A program made the position numbers and the translations under genes. This document shows, one piece after another, positions 1-6,346 of a stretch of DNA of 48,264 nucleotides (positions are counted from its first letter, which is position 1; the number at the start of each line of letters is the position of its first letter). Origin of the DNA: Lachnospiraceae bacterium (GTDB lineage: Bacteria > Bacillota > Clostridia > Lachnospirales > Lachnospiraceae); assembly GCA_022510565.1 (NCBI GenBank), contig JAFLTE010000015.1:1-48264 (forward strand). The letters are read 5' to 3'. Under the pieces are notes generated by a model. The model ran no database searches. It was not told the origin of the DNA and was given only the letters and a program-made list of their open reading frames with translations.

Positions 1-29
1 ATATTTCAACCAATAAGAGGAGGAAGATA

Positions 30-773
30 ATGAGTATATTAGAAACAAAAGGTTTATGCAAAGACTATGGCGCAAATCATATTCTTACGGACGTAGACTT
101 CCAGATTAATAGCGGAGAATTCGTTGCTATAATGGGACAATCAGGCGGCGGGAAATCAACATTTCTATATTGTGTCAGCGGAATGGATCATCCGACATCA
201 GGCAAGATATGTTTTGACGAAGTTGATATGGCAGATTTGTCCGATAAGCAAATGCAGGAACTGAGACTTCAGAGAATGGGATTTGTTTTCCAGAAGCCAA
301 GCTTCCTGAAAAATCTTTCTATTATTGATAATATTGTGTATCCGGCATTTCAATTGGGAGAAGTAAACAGGTCTGAAATTGTTGAGGAAGCTTTGGCACT
401 TATGCAAGAGATGGGCATTTCATCTGTTGCGGAACATGATATTTATAAGGTTTCCGGCGGGCAGCTTCAGCGGGCAGCAATCTGCAGGGCTATGATCAAT
501 CACCCGGATATTCTGTTCGGTGATGAGCTTACGGGAGCGCTTAATTCATCAACCACAAGAGAGGTTTCGGGCATCATTGACAATATAAACAGAAAAGGGA
601 CAACCGTTTTATTAGTTACGCATGACGCAAATGTAGCCGTACATGCCGATAAAGTAATTTATTTAGAGGATGGCAGGATAATGGATACATTAACCTTGGG
701 CAAGTATGACGAGGGCAGCGCCGGGGCACGTGATGTGGAGATGAAAAACTGGCTTAAAAAGATGGGATTCTGA
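30..773 (+). CDS. ABC transporter ATP-binding protein (MacB/LolD/BceA type)
   Basis: This is the cytoplasmic ATPase of an ABC exporter of the kind that pairs with FtsX-like permeases (MacB, LolD, BceA family). The Walker A motif GQSGGGKST lies near residue 36, the signature VSGGQLQR near residue 142, and the switch histidine is in LLVTHD. The Walker B and D-loop read FGDELTGALNS where the family normally has a DEPTGALDS-like sequence, so the proline is replaced by leucine and the D-loop aspartate by asparagine. The catalytic glutamate is kept. An AGGAGG site 6 bases before the ATG supports the start. No permease follows: the next gene is on the other strand. A partner may lie upstream, outside the window. 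The family is certain, the substrate unknown. Confidence 0.93.
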   Translation: MSILETKGLCKDYGANHILTDVDFQINSGEFVAIMGQSGGGKSTFLYCVSGMDHPTSGKICFDEVDMADLSDKQMQELRLQRMGFVFQKPSFLKNLSIIDNIVYPAFQLGEVNRSEIVEEALALMQEMGISSVAEHDIYKVSGGQLQRAAICRAMINHPDILFGDELTGALNSSTTREVSGIIDNINRKGTTVLLVTHDANVAVHADKVIYLEDGRIMDTLTLGKYDEGSAGARDVEMKNWLKKMGF

Positions 774-793
774 TAGATTATATGAATTAATCA

Positions 794-830
794 AAACAGC
801 AGAGTCGCTGAGATTACGGCTCTGCTGTTT
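794..830. terminator. Bidirectional terminator hairpin
   Basis: An 11-bp perfect stem (AAACAGCAGAG with CTCTGCTGTTT) closes the gap between the convergent ABC ATPase and HD-GYP genes. It is flanked by A-rich bases on one side and ends in TTT on the other, so it could serve both strands. Confidence 0.7.
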
Positions 831-835
831 ATGGT

Positions 836-2143
836 CTATCGCTCAATATCCCCTGCTACCGCAAAAAACGCCTCTACCACTGCCGGATCAAAATGTGTTC
901 CGGATTCCTCCCTGATAATCGCATATGCCTTTTCAAGCGGCATTGCGTCTTTATAACAGCGTTTGGAAGTCAGTGCATCAAAAACGTCCGCCACTGCCAT
1001 AATCCTCGCACAAAGCGGTATGTCTTCCCCACTGATGCCGTAAGGATAACCTTTTCCGTTCCACCATTCATGATGATACGCCGCCATTTCCACCGCCATG
1101 TTCAAATACTCCGACTCTCCAAGCTCTTCCTTTGCATGGGCAAGCAGTTCCTCTCCTGCCGTGGTATGTGTTTTCATAATCGCAAATTCTTCATCCGTCA
1201 GTTTTCCCGGCTTATTCAGGACTGCGTCCGGTATATGTATCTTTCCAATGTCGTGAAGCGGCGCTGCCACTACCATATCCCCCATATACTTGTCAGTCAA
1301 AGTATCACTGTACGCGCCTTGCCTTTTAAGCTGATTTGCAATGCTCTCAACAAATTTCGCTGTACGCCTGATATGTCCGCCTGTATTGTCGTCCCTGTTC
1401 TCTACAACCTCCGCCATGAACGAAATCATACCTGCCTGCATATTAGAAACCTGTTCATGGTAAAAAGAACGCTTATTGCCCTGCATGATCAACACAATAA
1501 TTGTGATTGTCATAATAAACGCTGTCACACTGCTGATACCGATAAACGACATTATCTCATATCCGTAAGAACCATCCGGTGCCTGCAAATTTCCCCGTTC
1601 CCCCACGATCTGCATTACCCCCGAATTGGAGAAAAACATCATCAGGATACCCACCAGCCAAAGCAGATACCTCTCTGATCTTCGCAGGCTCCTATGCTTC
1701 ATATTCTCATTAAACCAGATGCGCCATTTTTGTCCCTTTACACAGAACAAGATCAGCAGTGCGAACAATACTCCGTAAACCATAAGTTGATATATCTGTG
1801 CTTCCTGCGCTGACAGAGAAAACAGATAGGGCGGTACAAGTATGATCGGGACTAAAAGACCGTTGAGAATACCCAGAAGCGGTATCATCAGAAGCAGTCC
1901 CCGCAGACGGTGTTTTTTTCTGCCAAGACAGATATTCAGTCCGACCAGAACACCGGTTGCTATTATTGCCGCATCTATTCCAAAAGCAAAAAATATGCCG
2001 GTAATAAGGAAAAAACTAATCCCATAAAAAATACGCTGTTTCTTAGTTTCCATATCAGGCTCTAAGAAAACATACTTTTTTGCTAAAAATCCGCTTAATG
2101 CAACTGCCGCTGTTTCCAGTATACAAATAATTGCTGCTACCAT
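836..2143 (-). CDS. Membrane-bound HD-GYP domain protein, probable c-di-GMP phosphodiesterase
   Basis: Residues 1 to about 225 hold six or seven hydrophobic segments with short loops, a membrane input domain I cannot assign to a named family. Residues 235-430 form an HD-GYP domain. It has the metal-binding HD pair in LHDIGK near residue 297, HHEWWNGKGYP at 357-367 containing the GYP signature, and VADVFDALTS. HD-GYP proteins hydrolyse cyclic di-GMP to pGpG or GMP, and here the catalytic residues look intact. The gene has its own promoter. There is no GGDEF or EAL partner in the window; the flagellin about 36 kb away is a possible downstream process, but that link is speculative. Confidence 0.92.
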   Translation of the reverse strand: MVAAIICILETAAVALSGFLAKKYVFLEPDMETKKQRIFYGISFFLITGIFFAFGIDAAIIATGVLVGLNICLGRKKHRLRGLLLMIPLLGILNGLLVPIILVPPYLFSLSAQEAQIYQLMVYGVLFALLILFCVKGQKWRIWFNENMKHRSLRRSERYLLWLVGILMMFFSNSGVMQIVGERGNLQAPDGSYGYEIMSFIGISSVTAFIMTITIIVLIMQGNKRSFYHEQVSNMQAGMISFMAEVVENRDDNTGGHIRRTAKFVESIANQLKRQGAYSDTLTDKYMGDMVVAAPLHDIGKIHIPDAVLNKPGKLTDEEFAIMKTHTTAGEELLAHAKEELGESEYLNMAVEMAAYHHEWWNGKGYPYGISGEDIPLCARIMAVADVFDALTSKRCYKDAMPLEKAYAIIREESGTHFDPAVVEAFFAVAGDIER

Positions 2144-2240
2144 TTCAATGCTTTCTCCCTTTTCACTTTTTATTTAATGGCATATGCCTCACAGAATTTT
2201 CGACCCTTAGACAGTTTTAGTGATTTTATTGTATTTTTTG

Positions 2241-2269
2241 ATTGTATCTTATGCAAAAAAGTTTGTCAA
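2241..2269 (-). promoter_or_regulatory. Sigma-A promoter of the HD-GYP gene
   Basis: On the minus strand TTGACA (2269-2264) is followed after exactly 17 bases by TACAAT (2246-2241). It lies about 98 bases before the HD-GYP start codon and immediately after two terminator hairpins, so the gene is insulated from the TetR transcript. The leader does not match a c-di-GMP riboswitch that I recognise. Confidence 0.8.
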
Positions 2270-2271
2270 TG

Positions 2272-2328
2272 AAAAAACGACCAGGAGTCGATTTTTAAAA
2301 AAGGAAAATCCCGGGTTCAACCCCGGGA
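2272..2328 (-). terminator. Two tandem terminators after the TetR gene and permease relic
   Basis: Reading the minus strand, a 7-bp GC-rich hairpin (TCCCGGG and CCCGGGA arms, 2309-2328) is followed by TTTTCCTTTTTT. A second hairpin (CGAC/GTCG arms, 2278-2290) is followed by six T. Both end minus-strand transcripts from the TetR side before the HD-GYP promoter begins. Confidence 0.75.
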
Positions 2329-2369
2329 CTCTGCCTACAGTCTGAAAGTCTGTCCGCATATATCTTATC

Positions 2370-2465
2370 TTACTCCTTAATAAGAGAATACGCAGTGATT
2401 CTCTTAATCGGACGGCACAATATCACACCGATAATAATATTCACTATCGTCAATATCACCGCCAG
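2370..2465 (-). pseudogene. C-terminal relic of an FtsX-like ABC permease
   Basis: Directly after the TetR stop codon, and in the same frame, lie 31 sense codons and a TAA. They encode a hydrophobic segment followed by a short basic tail (LCRPIKRITAYSLIKE). This is the typical end of an FtsX/MacB-type permease: last membrane helix, Pro-Ile, basic residues and a final Glu. There is no start codon or ribosome site. It is best read as what is left of a permease after a deletion removed the ATPase and most of the permease from a TetR-ABC-permease cassette. The permease identity is judged from sequence style only. Confidence 0.55.
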
Positions 2466-3062
2466 TTAATTAATAAGGCCACGAATGAATCCAAGTATAC
2501 CTGACTGCGCACCCAGCGTTTTTTCAACTATATCAATGAAAACCTCAATATCACCTTCAGAAAAACTGCCATTGTCAAATAAATGTTGACTCATAATTAA
2601 AATCATTCTGACTCGTTCTTCTATATGATCACAGGTAAACATGCCTTGCGCAATGCCCTCTGATACGACTTCGGAAAGAAGCGGAACGGCTTCATCAACA
2701 ATCCGCCTGCAAATCTTTTCGTGCATGATGATATTTTCTTTTTGATTTAATGCATCGGCAATATTGCTTTCACTCTGTTCCGGACGAAGTGATGCGATAA
2801 TACCGACCAGTTTTTGAGGAACGGGAATCGGAGCAGACAAAACTGCTTTTGCTCGCCGAACTTCATCACTTATCATCATGTTAATGACTTCTTCAAGAGT
2901 AGCTTCCTTGCTGGGAAAGTAATAATAGTAAGTCCCTTTGGCAATATGAGCTTCCGCAATGATTTCATCTATGCTGGTTTCCTCATACCCTTTTTGAATA
3001 AACATCTGATACGCAATCCTCAGTAGTTCTTGTTTTCGTCTTTCTCCTTTTTCACCTTTCAT
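2466..3062 (-). CDS. TetR family transcriptional regulator
   Basis: A 198-residue TetR-type repressor. The DNA-binding helix-turn-helix spans about residues 8-53, with the motif GYEETSIDEIIAEAHIAKGTYYYYFPSKE cut here to its hallmark parts: TSIDEI, AKGTYYYYF and SKE. The remaining helices form the usual ligand-binding and dimer part. Such regulators often sit before an ABC transporter they control; here only a permease relic follows, in frame after the stop. The promoter carries a palindrome over its -10 box, which suggests autoregulation. The ligand is unknown. Confidence 0.9.
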   Translation of the reverse strand: MKGEKGERRKQELLRIAYQMFIQKGYEETSIDEIIAEAHIAKGTYYYYFPSKEATLEEVINMMISDEVRRAKAVLSAPIPVPQKLVGIIASLRPEQSESNIADALNQKENIIMHEKICRRIVDEAVPLLSEVVSEGIAQGMFTCDHIEERVRMILIMSQHLFDNGSFSEGDIEVFIDIVEKTLGAQSGILGFIRGLIN

Positions 3063-3090
3063 TTTGTATCATTCACCTTTCCAATTTTTC

Positions 3091-3121
3091 AACTATAGTT
3101 CGGTTTTTATAATTTAGTAAA
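3091..3121 (-). promoter_or_regulatory. TetR gene promoter with palindromic operator
   Basis: On the minus strand TTTACT (3121-3116) and TATAGT (3097-3092) are 18 bases apart. The -10 box is embedded in the perfect palindrome AACTATAGTT (3091-3100), a likely autoregulatory TetR operator. The binding protein is inferred. Confidence 0.55.
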
Positions 3122-3131
3122 TACGACTCTT

Positions 3132-3899
3132 CTATGCTTTATTTTTCACCCACCACGCAATTGCTTTGGCAAACCGCTCCGGTATCTCATGAAAATGTCC
3201 ACCGTCGTTCCACTCAAAATAAATACTTGTACTTTGTATGTCATCCCCACCAACACTTAGCTGACGCAACAAAATGTCCCTCGCCCGCTGTGTGCAATCC
3301 GCCACTTGACCCATCCGCGGATTTTTGCTTAAGCTCTCTTTTTTACCGAGAGAAAGATACACCTTAAGATCTTTACGGAGCGGTTGGTTTTGTTCCATAA
3401 ATTCACAAAAATTATCATACCAGAGTGAACCCGACAGGCTGCCGATCACGCCGAATACATCTGTCTTATAACAAGAGTAAAGTGCCGCCAATCCGCCTAA
3501 GGAATATCCGAGCAACACCGTATGTTCCGGTTCAGGTTTGGTTCGATAGTTGGTATCAATATAAGGCTTAATCTCCTCCGTCAGACGAAGAAAGTATTCA
3601 TCCGCCTTTCCTGCCGGGGCCGTCTCGCCCTTGCGGAAAGCCGACGCGCTCCACGGTGTGAAATCATCGTTCCAATCGCCCGGCTGAACGGAAAGAAGGA
3701 GGAACTCTGCTGCAACTCCGACTTTCTTTACTTCATTCACGACCTCATCAAGCGGTATCTCTCCATTGACATAGATTACCGGATAGTGCTCCTGTGTGCT
3801 ATTGTAATTTTTCGGAAGATACAGACTGCAGGATAAGCCCGCAATCTGTATTTCAGTAATCTGAATGTGATTATCTTTACTTGTTTGATTATCTTTCAT
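3132..3899 (-). CDS. Alpha/beta-hydrolase, esterase D / IroE-Fes-like
   Basis: A cytoplasmic alpha/beta-hydrolase of the putative esterase family (PF00756, which includes esterase D and the siderophore esterases Fes and IroE). The nucleophile elbow is GYSLGG and the catalytic histidine is probably in DGGHFHE near the end. There is no signal peptide. I chose the ATG at 3899, which has GGAAAG 8 bases before it; a GTG at 3935 would add 12 residues but has no clear ribosome site. It lies about 50 bases after the XRE regulator on the same strand and is probably cotranscribed with it. The substrate is unknown; the nearby Feo locus makes a siderophore ester only a weak possibility. Confidence 0.85.
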   Translation of the reverse strand: MKDNQTSKDNHIQITEIQIAGLSCSLYLPKNYNSTQEHYPVIYVNGEIPLDEVVNEVKKVGVAAEFLLLSVQPGDWNDDFTPWSASAFRKGETAPAGKADEYFLRLTEEIKPYIDTNYRTKPEPEHTVLLGYSLGGLAALYSCYKTDVFGVIGSLSGSLWYDNFCEFMEQNQPLRKDLKVYLSLGKKESLSKNPRMGQVADCTQRARDILLRQLSVGGDDIQSTSIYFEWNDGGHFHEIPERFAKAIAWWVKNKA

Positions 3900-3948
3900 C
3901 TGATTTTCTTTCCGATTATTCGATGTTTGTTTCACATATGATTATTAA

Positions 3949-4794
3949 TTACTTGACACCTGCCATCATACGGATAATTGCCTTCATCCACTGTGTAAAA
4001 ATATGCCAATATCCTGCCACATTGGCATCGATTGCGCGAATCATACTCTCATAGTCAAAACTGCCGTCCGCTGCTCTTACCGCTTCAAAGAACACGCCGC
4101 GGGCTTCACTGTCTCCAAGAGCTATGCCGCCACGGGCCACATCACCGATAGCAATCTGCGATCCGATTGCCAAAGCTCCATAGCTGAACTGCCCGACCGC
4201 CACGGCACCCATACTAAAAATGCCCACGCTGAGCGCACCAAATGTAATGATGCCGGCAGCAAGAGAGCCAAGCGCGACGCAGCCCACAACAGCGGTTCCG
4301 ATTGCCAGAAGAAGTCCAACTCCTGCCACTGCCACCGTAACGACACCCACGCCTACTATTCCTATGGCAATAATCCCCTGCGCTATATTGCCGATGGCAA
4401 TCACGCCTTTAGCCCGCACGGGCCTAATACCAAAATGGACATGGACAAGGGGAAGTCCTCTCCAACTTTTTTGACTCTTGTATTCATATTCAAAAGTCTG
4501 CCGTTGAACGATAACCTGCTGTGCAGTACCGTTCTTCCTTATACCGTCGCCGGTCTCATAGATGCTATCCTGATTGCCCGAATCGGTTGAGTATTCTTCA
4601 GATTCTTTCAGCAAATAGTCCGTGCTGACCCCAAACATATCACTGATTGCCACAATCTTATCCAGTTCCGGAACCGACTGATCCGTCTCCCATTTTGATA
4701 CGGATTGTCTGGACACGTTCAGCATTTCCCCGAGCGCCTCCTGAGAGAAGCCCCTTTCTATTCTTAGCCTATAAATTTTTTCTCCGAGTGTCAT
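3949..4794 (-). CDS. XRE regulator fused to a glycine-pentad repeat domain
   Basis: Residues 1-60 are a clear Cro/C1-type helix-turn-helix (SQEALGEMLNVSRQSVSKWE). A polar linker follows to about residue 128. Residues 130-229 are a repeat with a glycine every five residues (130, 135, 140, 145, 150, 160, then 166-206 and 217-227), each followed by small and aliphatic residues as in GVIAI GNIAQ GIIAI. The register slips by one residue at about 165 and again at about 216, and one glycine is replaced by Ala at 155. The pattern suggests a beta-solenoid like pentapeptide-repeat proteins, though the ordinary A(D/N)LXX consensus is absent. A 50-residue amphipathic tail follows. AAAGGAG lies 8 bases before the ATG. 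It probably regulates itself and the esterase. Confidence 0.85.
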   Translation of the reverse strand: MTLGEKIYRLRIERGFSQEALGEMLNVSRQSVSKWETDQSVPELDKIVAISDMFGVSTDYLLKESEEYSTDSGNQDSIYETGDGIRKNGTAQQVIVQRQTFEYEYKSQKSWRGLPLVHVHFGIRPVRAKGVIAIGNIAQGIIAIGIVGVGVVTVAVAGVGLLLAIGTAVVGCVALGSLAAGIITFGALSVGIFSMGAVAVGQFSYGALAIGSQIAIGDVARGGIALGDSEARGVFFEAVRAADGSFDYESMIRAIDANVAGYWHIFTQWMKAIIRMMAGVK

Positions 4795-4920
4795 AGTTCG
4801 TCTCCTTTTCTTATCTCAATATTATCACCACCGCAGCATAAGGCAATTCCGGCCGACCAACTTGTAACCCTATGCGATGCCGCCTGACTTGATTTAATAA
4901 TAAAGGAAAAACTTAAAAAG

Positions 4921-4949
4921 ACTATATAATTGACTTGGAAATTTGTCAA
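4921..4949 (-). promoter_or_regulatory. Promoter of the XRE-esterase operon
   Basis: On the minus strand TTGACA (4949-4944) and TATAGT (4926-4921) are 17 bases apart. The -35 box is part of an inverted repeat TTGAC-N10-GTCAA (4930-4949), a possible operator. The leader to the XRE start is about 120 bases. The rest of the 305-base gap to the AraC gene shows nothing else I can support apart from the AraC promoter. Confidence 0.75.
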
Positions 4950-5067
4950 CTGCCGGTTGCAGATAACAAAAACGCATGTTTTCCGCCTACCAGGAGACAA
5001 CAAAAGAGGCTGTGAAAAATAAGATAGCTTCCTCCGCAACCCATGTAAAGATTTTTTGTTCGGAATA

Positions 5068-5092
5068 TGCTATATTGTTCCTCAGAAGGGAG
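5068..5092 (+). promoter_or_regulatory. Extended -10 promoter and ribosome site of the AraC-type gene
   Basis: TGCTATATT (5068-5076) is an extended -10 element without a good -35 box. AGAAGGGAG (5084-5092) then precedes the ATG at 5100 by 7 bases. This decides the start, because an in-frame ATG at 5067 lies before the -10 box itself. Confidence 0.55.
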
Positions 5093-5099
5093 CCGGCAA

Positions 5100-5993
5100 A
5101 TGCAGGAATGGAAGAATTGTGTTCGAAGAATGGTGGATTATATCGAGGCGCGCATCGGTGATACTCCATTGCTTTATGACATTGCGCGGGAGGTGGGTTA
5201 TTCACCCTATCATTGCTCAACGGTATTTCACCGTGTCAGCGGGATGACAATCCGTGACTACATCGCGGCCCGAAGGCTCGCGCTGGTGGCAGCGGTGCTC
5301 AGAAATGCACGGGAACCGGTTGCACAGATTGCGCTTGAGTTCGGATTCTCGTCACAGACTGCGCTGACGCGGGCATTTAAAAATGCCTACGGAATCTCGC
5401 CGTCAAAGTACCGTCGTAAACCGATTCCCATTCCACAGCAGATCCGCCTGAATATCCCCTTTGAAATCAACGAAAAAGGAGAGGTGTCTATGAGTGAATT
5501 TAAAACCTTGGATGTGCACACTGAGTATATTCCTGCACACAAATATCTTGGGGCGTACAAACGCACTGAGACAAAAAACGGATTAATCTGGCCGGGGCAC
5601 GACTGCGATCTTCTCTGTGGGATTGTTGAGAGTATGCCGAATACCGATCGAATCATCGGGAGCTTTACCGCGGGATGGGACAACTCGACCGGTAGGCAGA
5701 GTTATTTCTTCGGTGGTGGAATCGACGCCGAGGCTAGGGATGTAGAAGTCCCCGACGGTCTGGAGCTGCGGGGAGAGTTCCCGGGGAGTTATTATCTCGT
5801 GTTCAGCCACCCGCCGTTTAAGTATCCCGAAGAAAATGCCGAAGCTATGAGTCGTGTCGAGGAGCTTGCGTGGAACTACGACCCGGCACCCCTGGGCTTT
5901 GAGTGGAATGAGACGGAATGCCAATGCTATCAGCGGCACTACCCTGAGGTGCTGGGATATCAGGTGTTACGACCGGTAAAGAAGATAAAATAG
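5100..5993 (+). CDS. AraC family regulator with GyrI-like effector-binding domain
   Basis: The N-terminal 110 residues carry two AraC-type helix-turn-helix motifs: DIAREVGYSPYHCSTVFHRV, and then the second with FGFSSQTALTRAFKNAYG followed by SPSKYRR. From about residue 130 to the end the protein matches the style of the GyrI-like/AraC effector-binding domain: EYIPAHKYLGAY, then GWDNSTGRQSYFFGGGID and FPGSYYLVF. This layout is that of Rob/SoxS-like and BmrR-like small-molecule sensors, which bind hydrophobic cations or drugs. The gene stands alone, divergent from the XRE operon, and ends at a strong terminator. Targets are not evident nearby. Confidence 0.9.
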   Translation: MQEWKNCVRRMVDYIEARIGDTPLLYDIAREVGYSPYHCSTVFHRVSGMTIRDYIAARRLALVAAVLRNAREPVAQIALEFGFSSQTALTRAFKNAYGISPSKYRRKPIPIPQQIRLNIPFEINEKGEVSMSEFKTLDVHTEYIPAHKYLGAYKRTETKNGLIWPGHDCDLLCGIVESMPNTDRIIGSFTAGWDNSTGRQSYFFGGGIDAEARDVEVPDGLELRGEFPGSYYLVFSHPPFKYPEENAEAMSRVEELAWNYDPAPLGFEWNETECQCYQRHYPEVLGYQVLRPVKKIK

Positions 5994-6019
5994 ACGTTTA
6001 GGTCTTTCAGACAAAAAAA

Positions 6020-6067
6020 TCCCCACAGAAAATTTCATGTTTCTAAAACATACAATTTCTGTGGGGA
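6020..6067. terminator. Strong bidirectional terminator
   Basis: Twelve-base perfect arms (TCCCCACAGAAA and TTTCTGTGGGGA) enclose a 24-base loop and are flanked by a run of A on the left and T-rich bases on the right. It separates the AraC gene from the convergent feo operon. Confidence 0.8.
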
Positions 6068-6126
6068 ATTTGTTTATCAAATACTGAACAGTAAAAAATG
6101 ACTATTTTCTGACTGCCTCTTTCTCA

Positions 6127-6258
6127 TTAGTGACACCCGCTGCAGCGTGTACAGTCACCACACTGAGCGGACTTACCCGCCTTTTTATCTTTAATGATAC
6201 TCCGTATCGCGAGTGCCGCCGCACCTGCTACGATTGCCAATACAATTGCCGTTCCCAT
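6127..6258 (-). CDS. FeoB-associated Cys-rich membrane protein (43 residues)
   Basis: A 43-residue protein: a single membrane helix (residues 2-22, Ala/Ile/Val-rich), a short basic linker and a Cys-rich tail CGDCTRCSGCH with four cysteines. This is the known small FeoB-associated family (PF12669 type) found after feoB in many Firmicutes. It may help iron handling or FeoB function at the membrane; the exact role is not established. GGAG lies 9 bases before the ATG. It is 88 bases after feoB and is followed by the bidirectional terminator, so it is the last gene of the operon. Confidence 0.88.
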   Translation of the reverse strand: MGTAIVLAIVAGAAALAIRSIIKDKKAGKSAQCGDCTRCSGCH

Positions 6259-6346
6259 AGAGTCAGCTCCTTTTGCTATTAATTATATATCCTACATATC
6301 AAACTCGCAAGCCCAGACAGTCTGTGCTTTTGTATCTTCCATACGT

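Noticed and set aside
893..1678. Long open frame of 261 codons opposite the HD-GYP gene
   Set aside because: It is the antisense of a well-conserved gene, rich in Cys, His and Arg, with no ribosome site or family features.
2144..2240. c-di-GMP riboswitch in the leader of the HD-GYP gene
   Set aside because: The conserved core sequences of class I or II c-di-GMP riboswitches are absent; the same holds before the flagellin gene.
2309..2328. Sequence GGGTTCAACCCC, like the T-arm of a tRNA
   Set aside because: The arms pair best with a 6-base loop, no acceptor, D or anticodon arm surrounds it, and a T-run follows on the minus strand. It is a terminator.
4791..5039. Minus-strand frame of 82 codons reaching from the XRE gene into its upstream region
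   Set aside because: It runs through the XRE promoter and leader and has no ribosome site. The residue mix is not protein-like.
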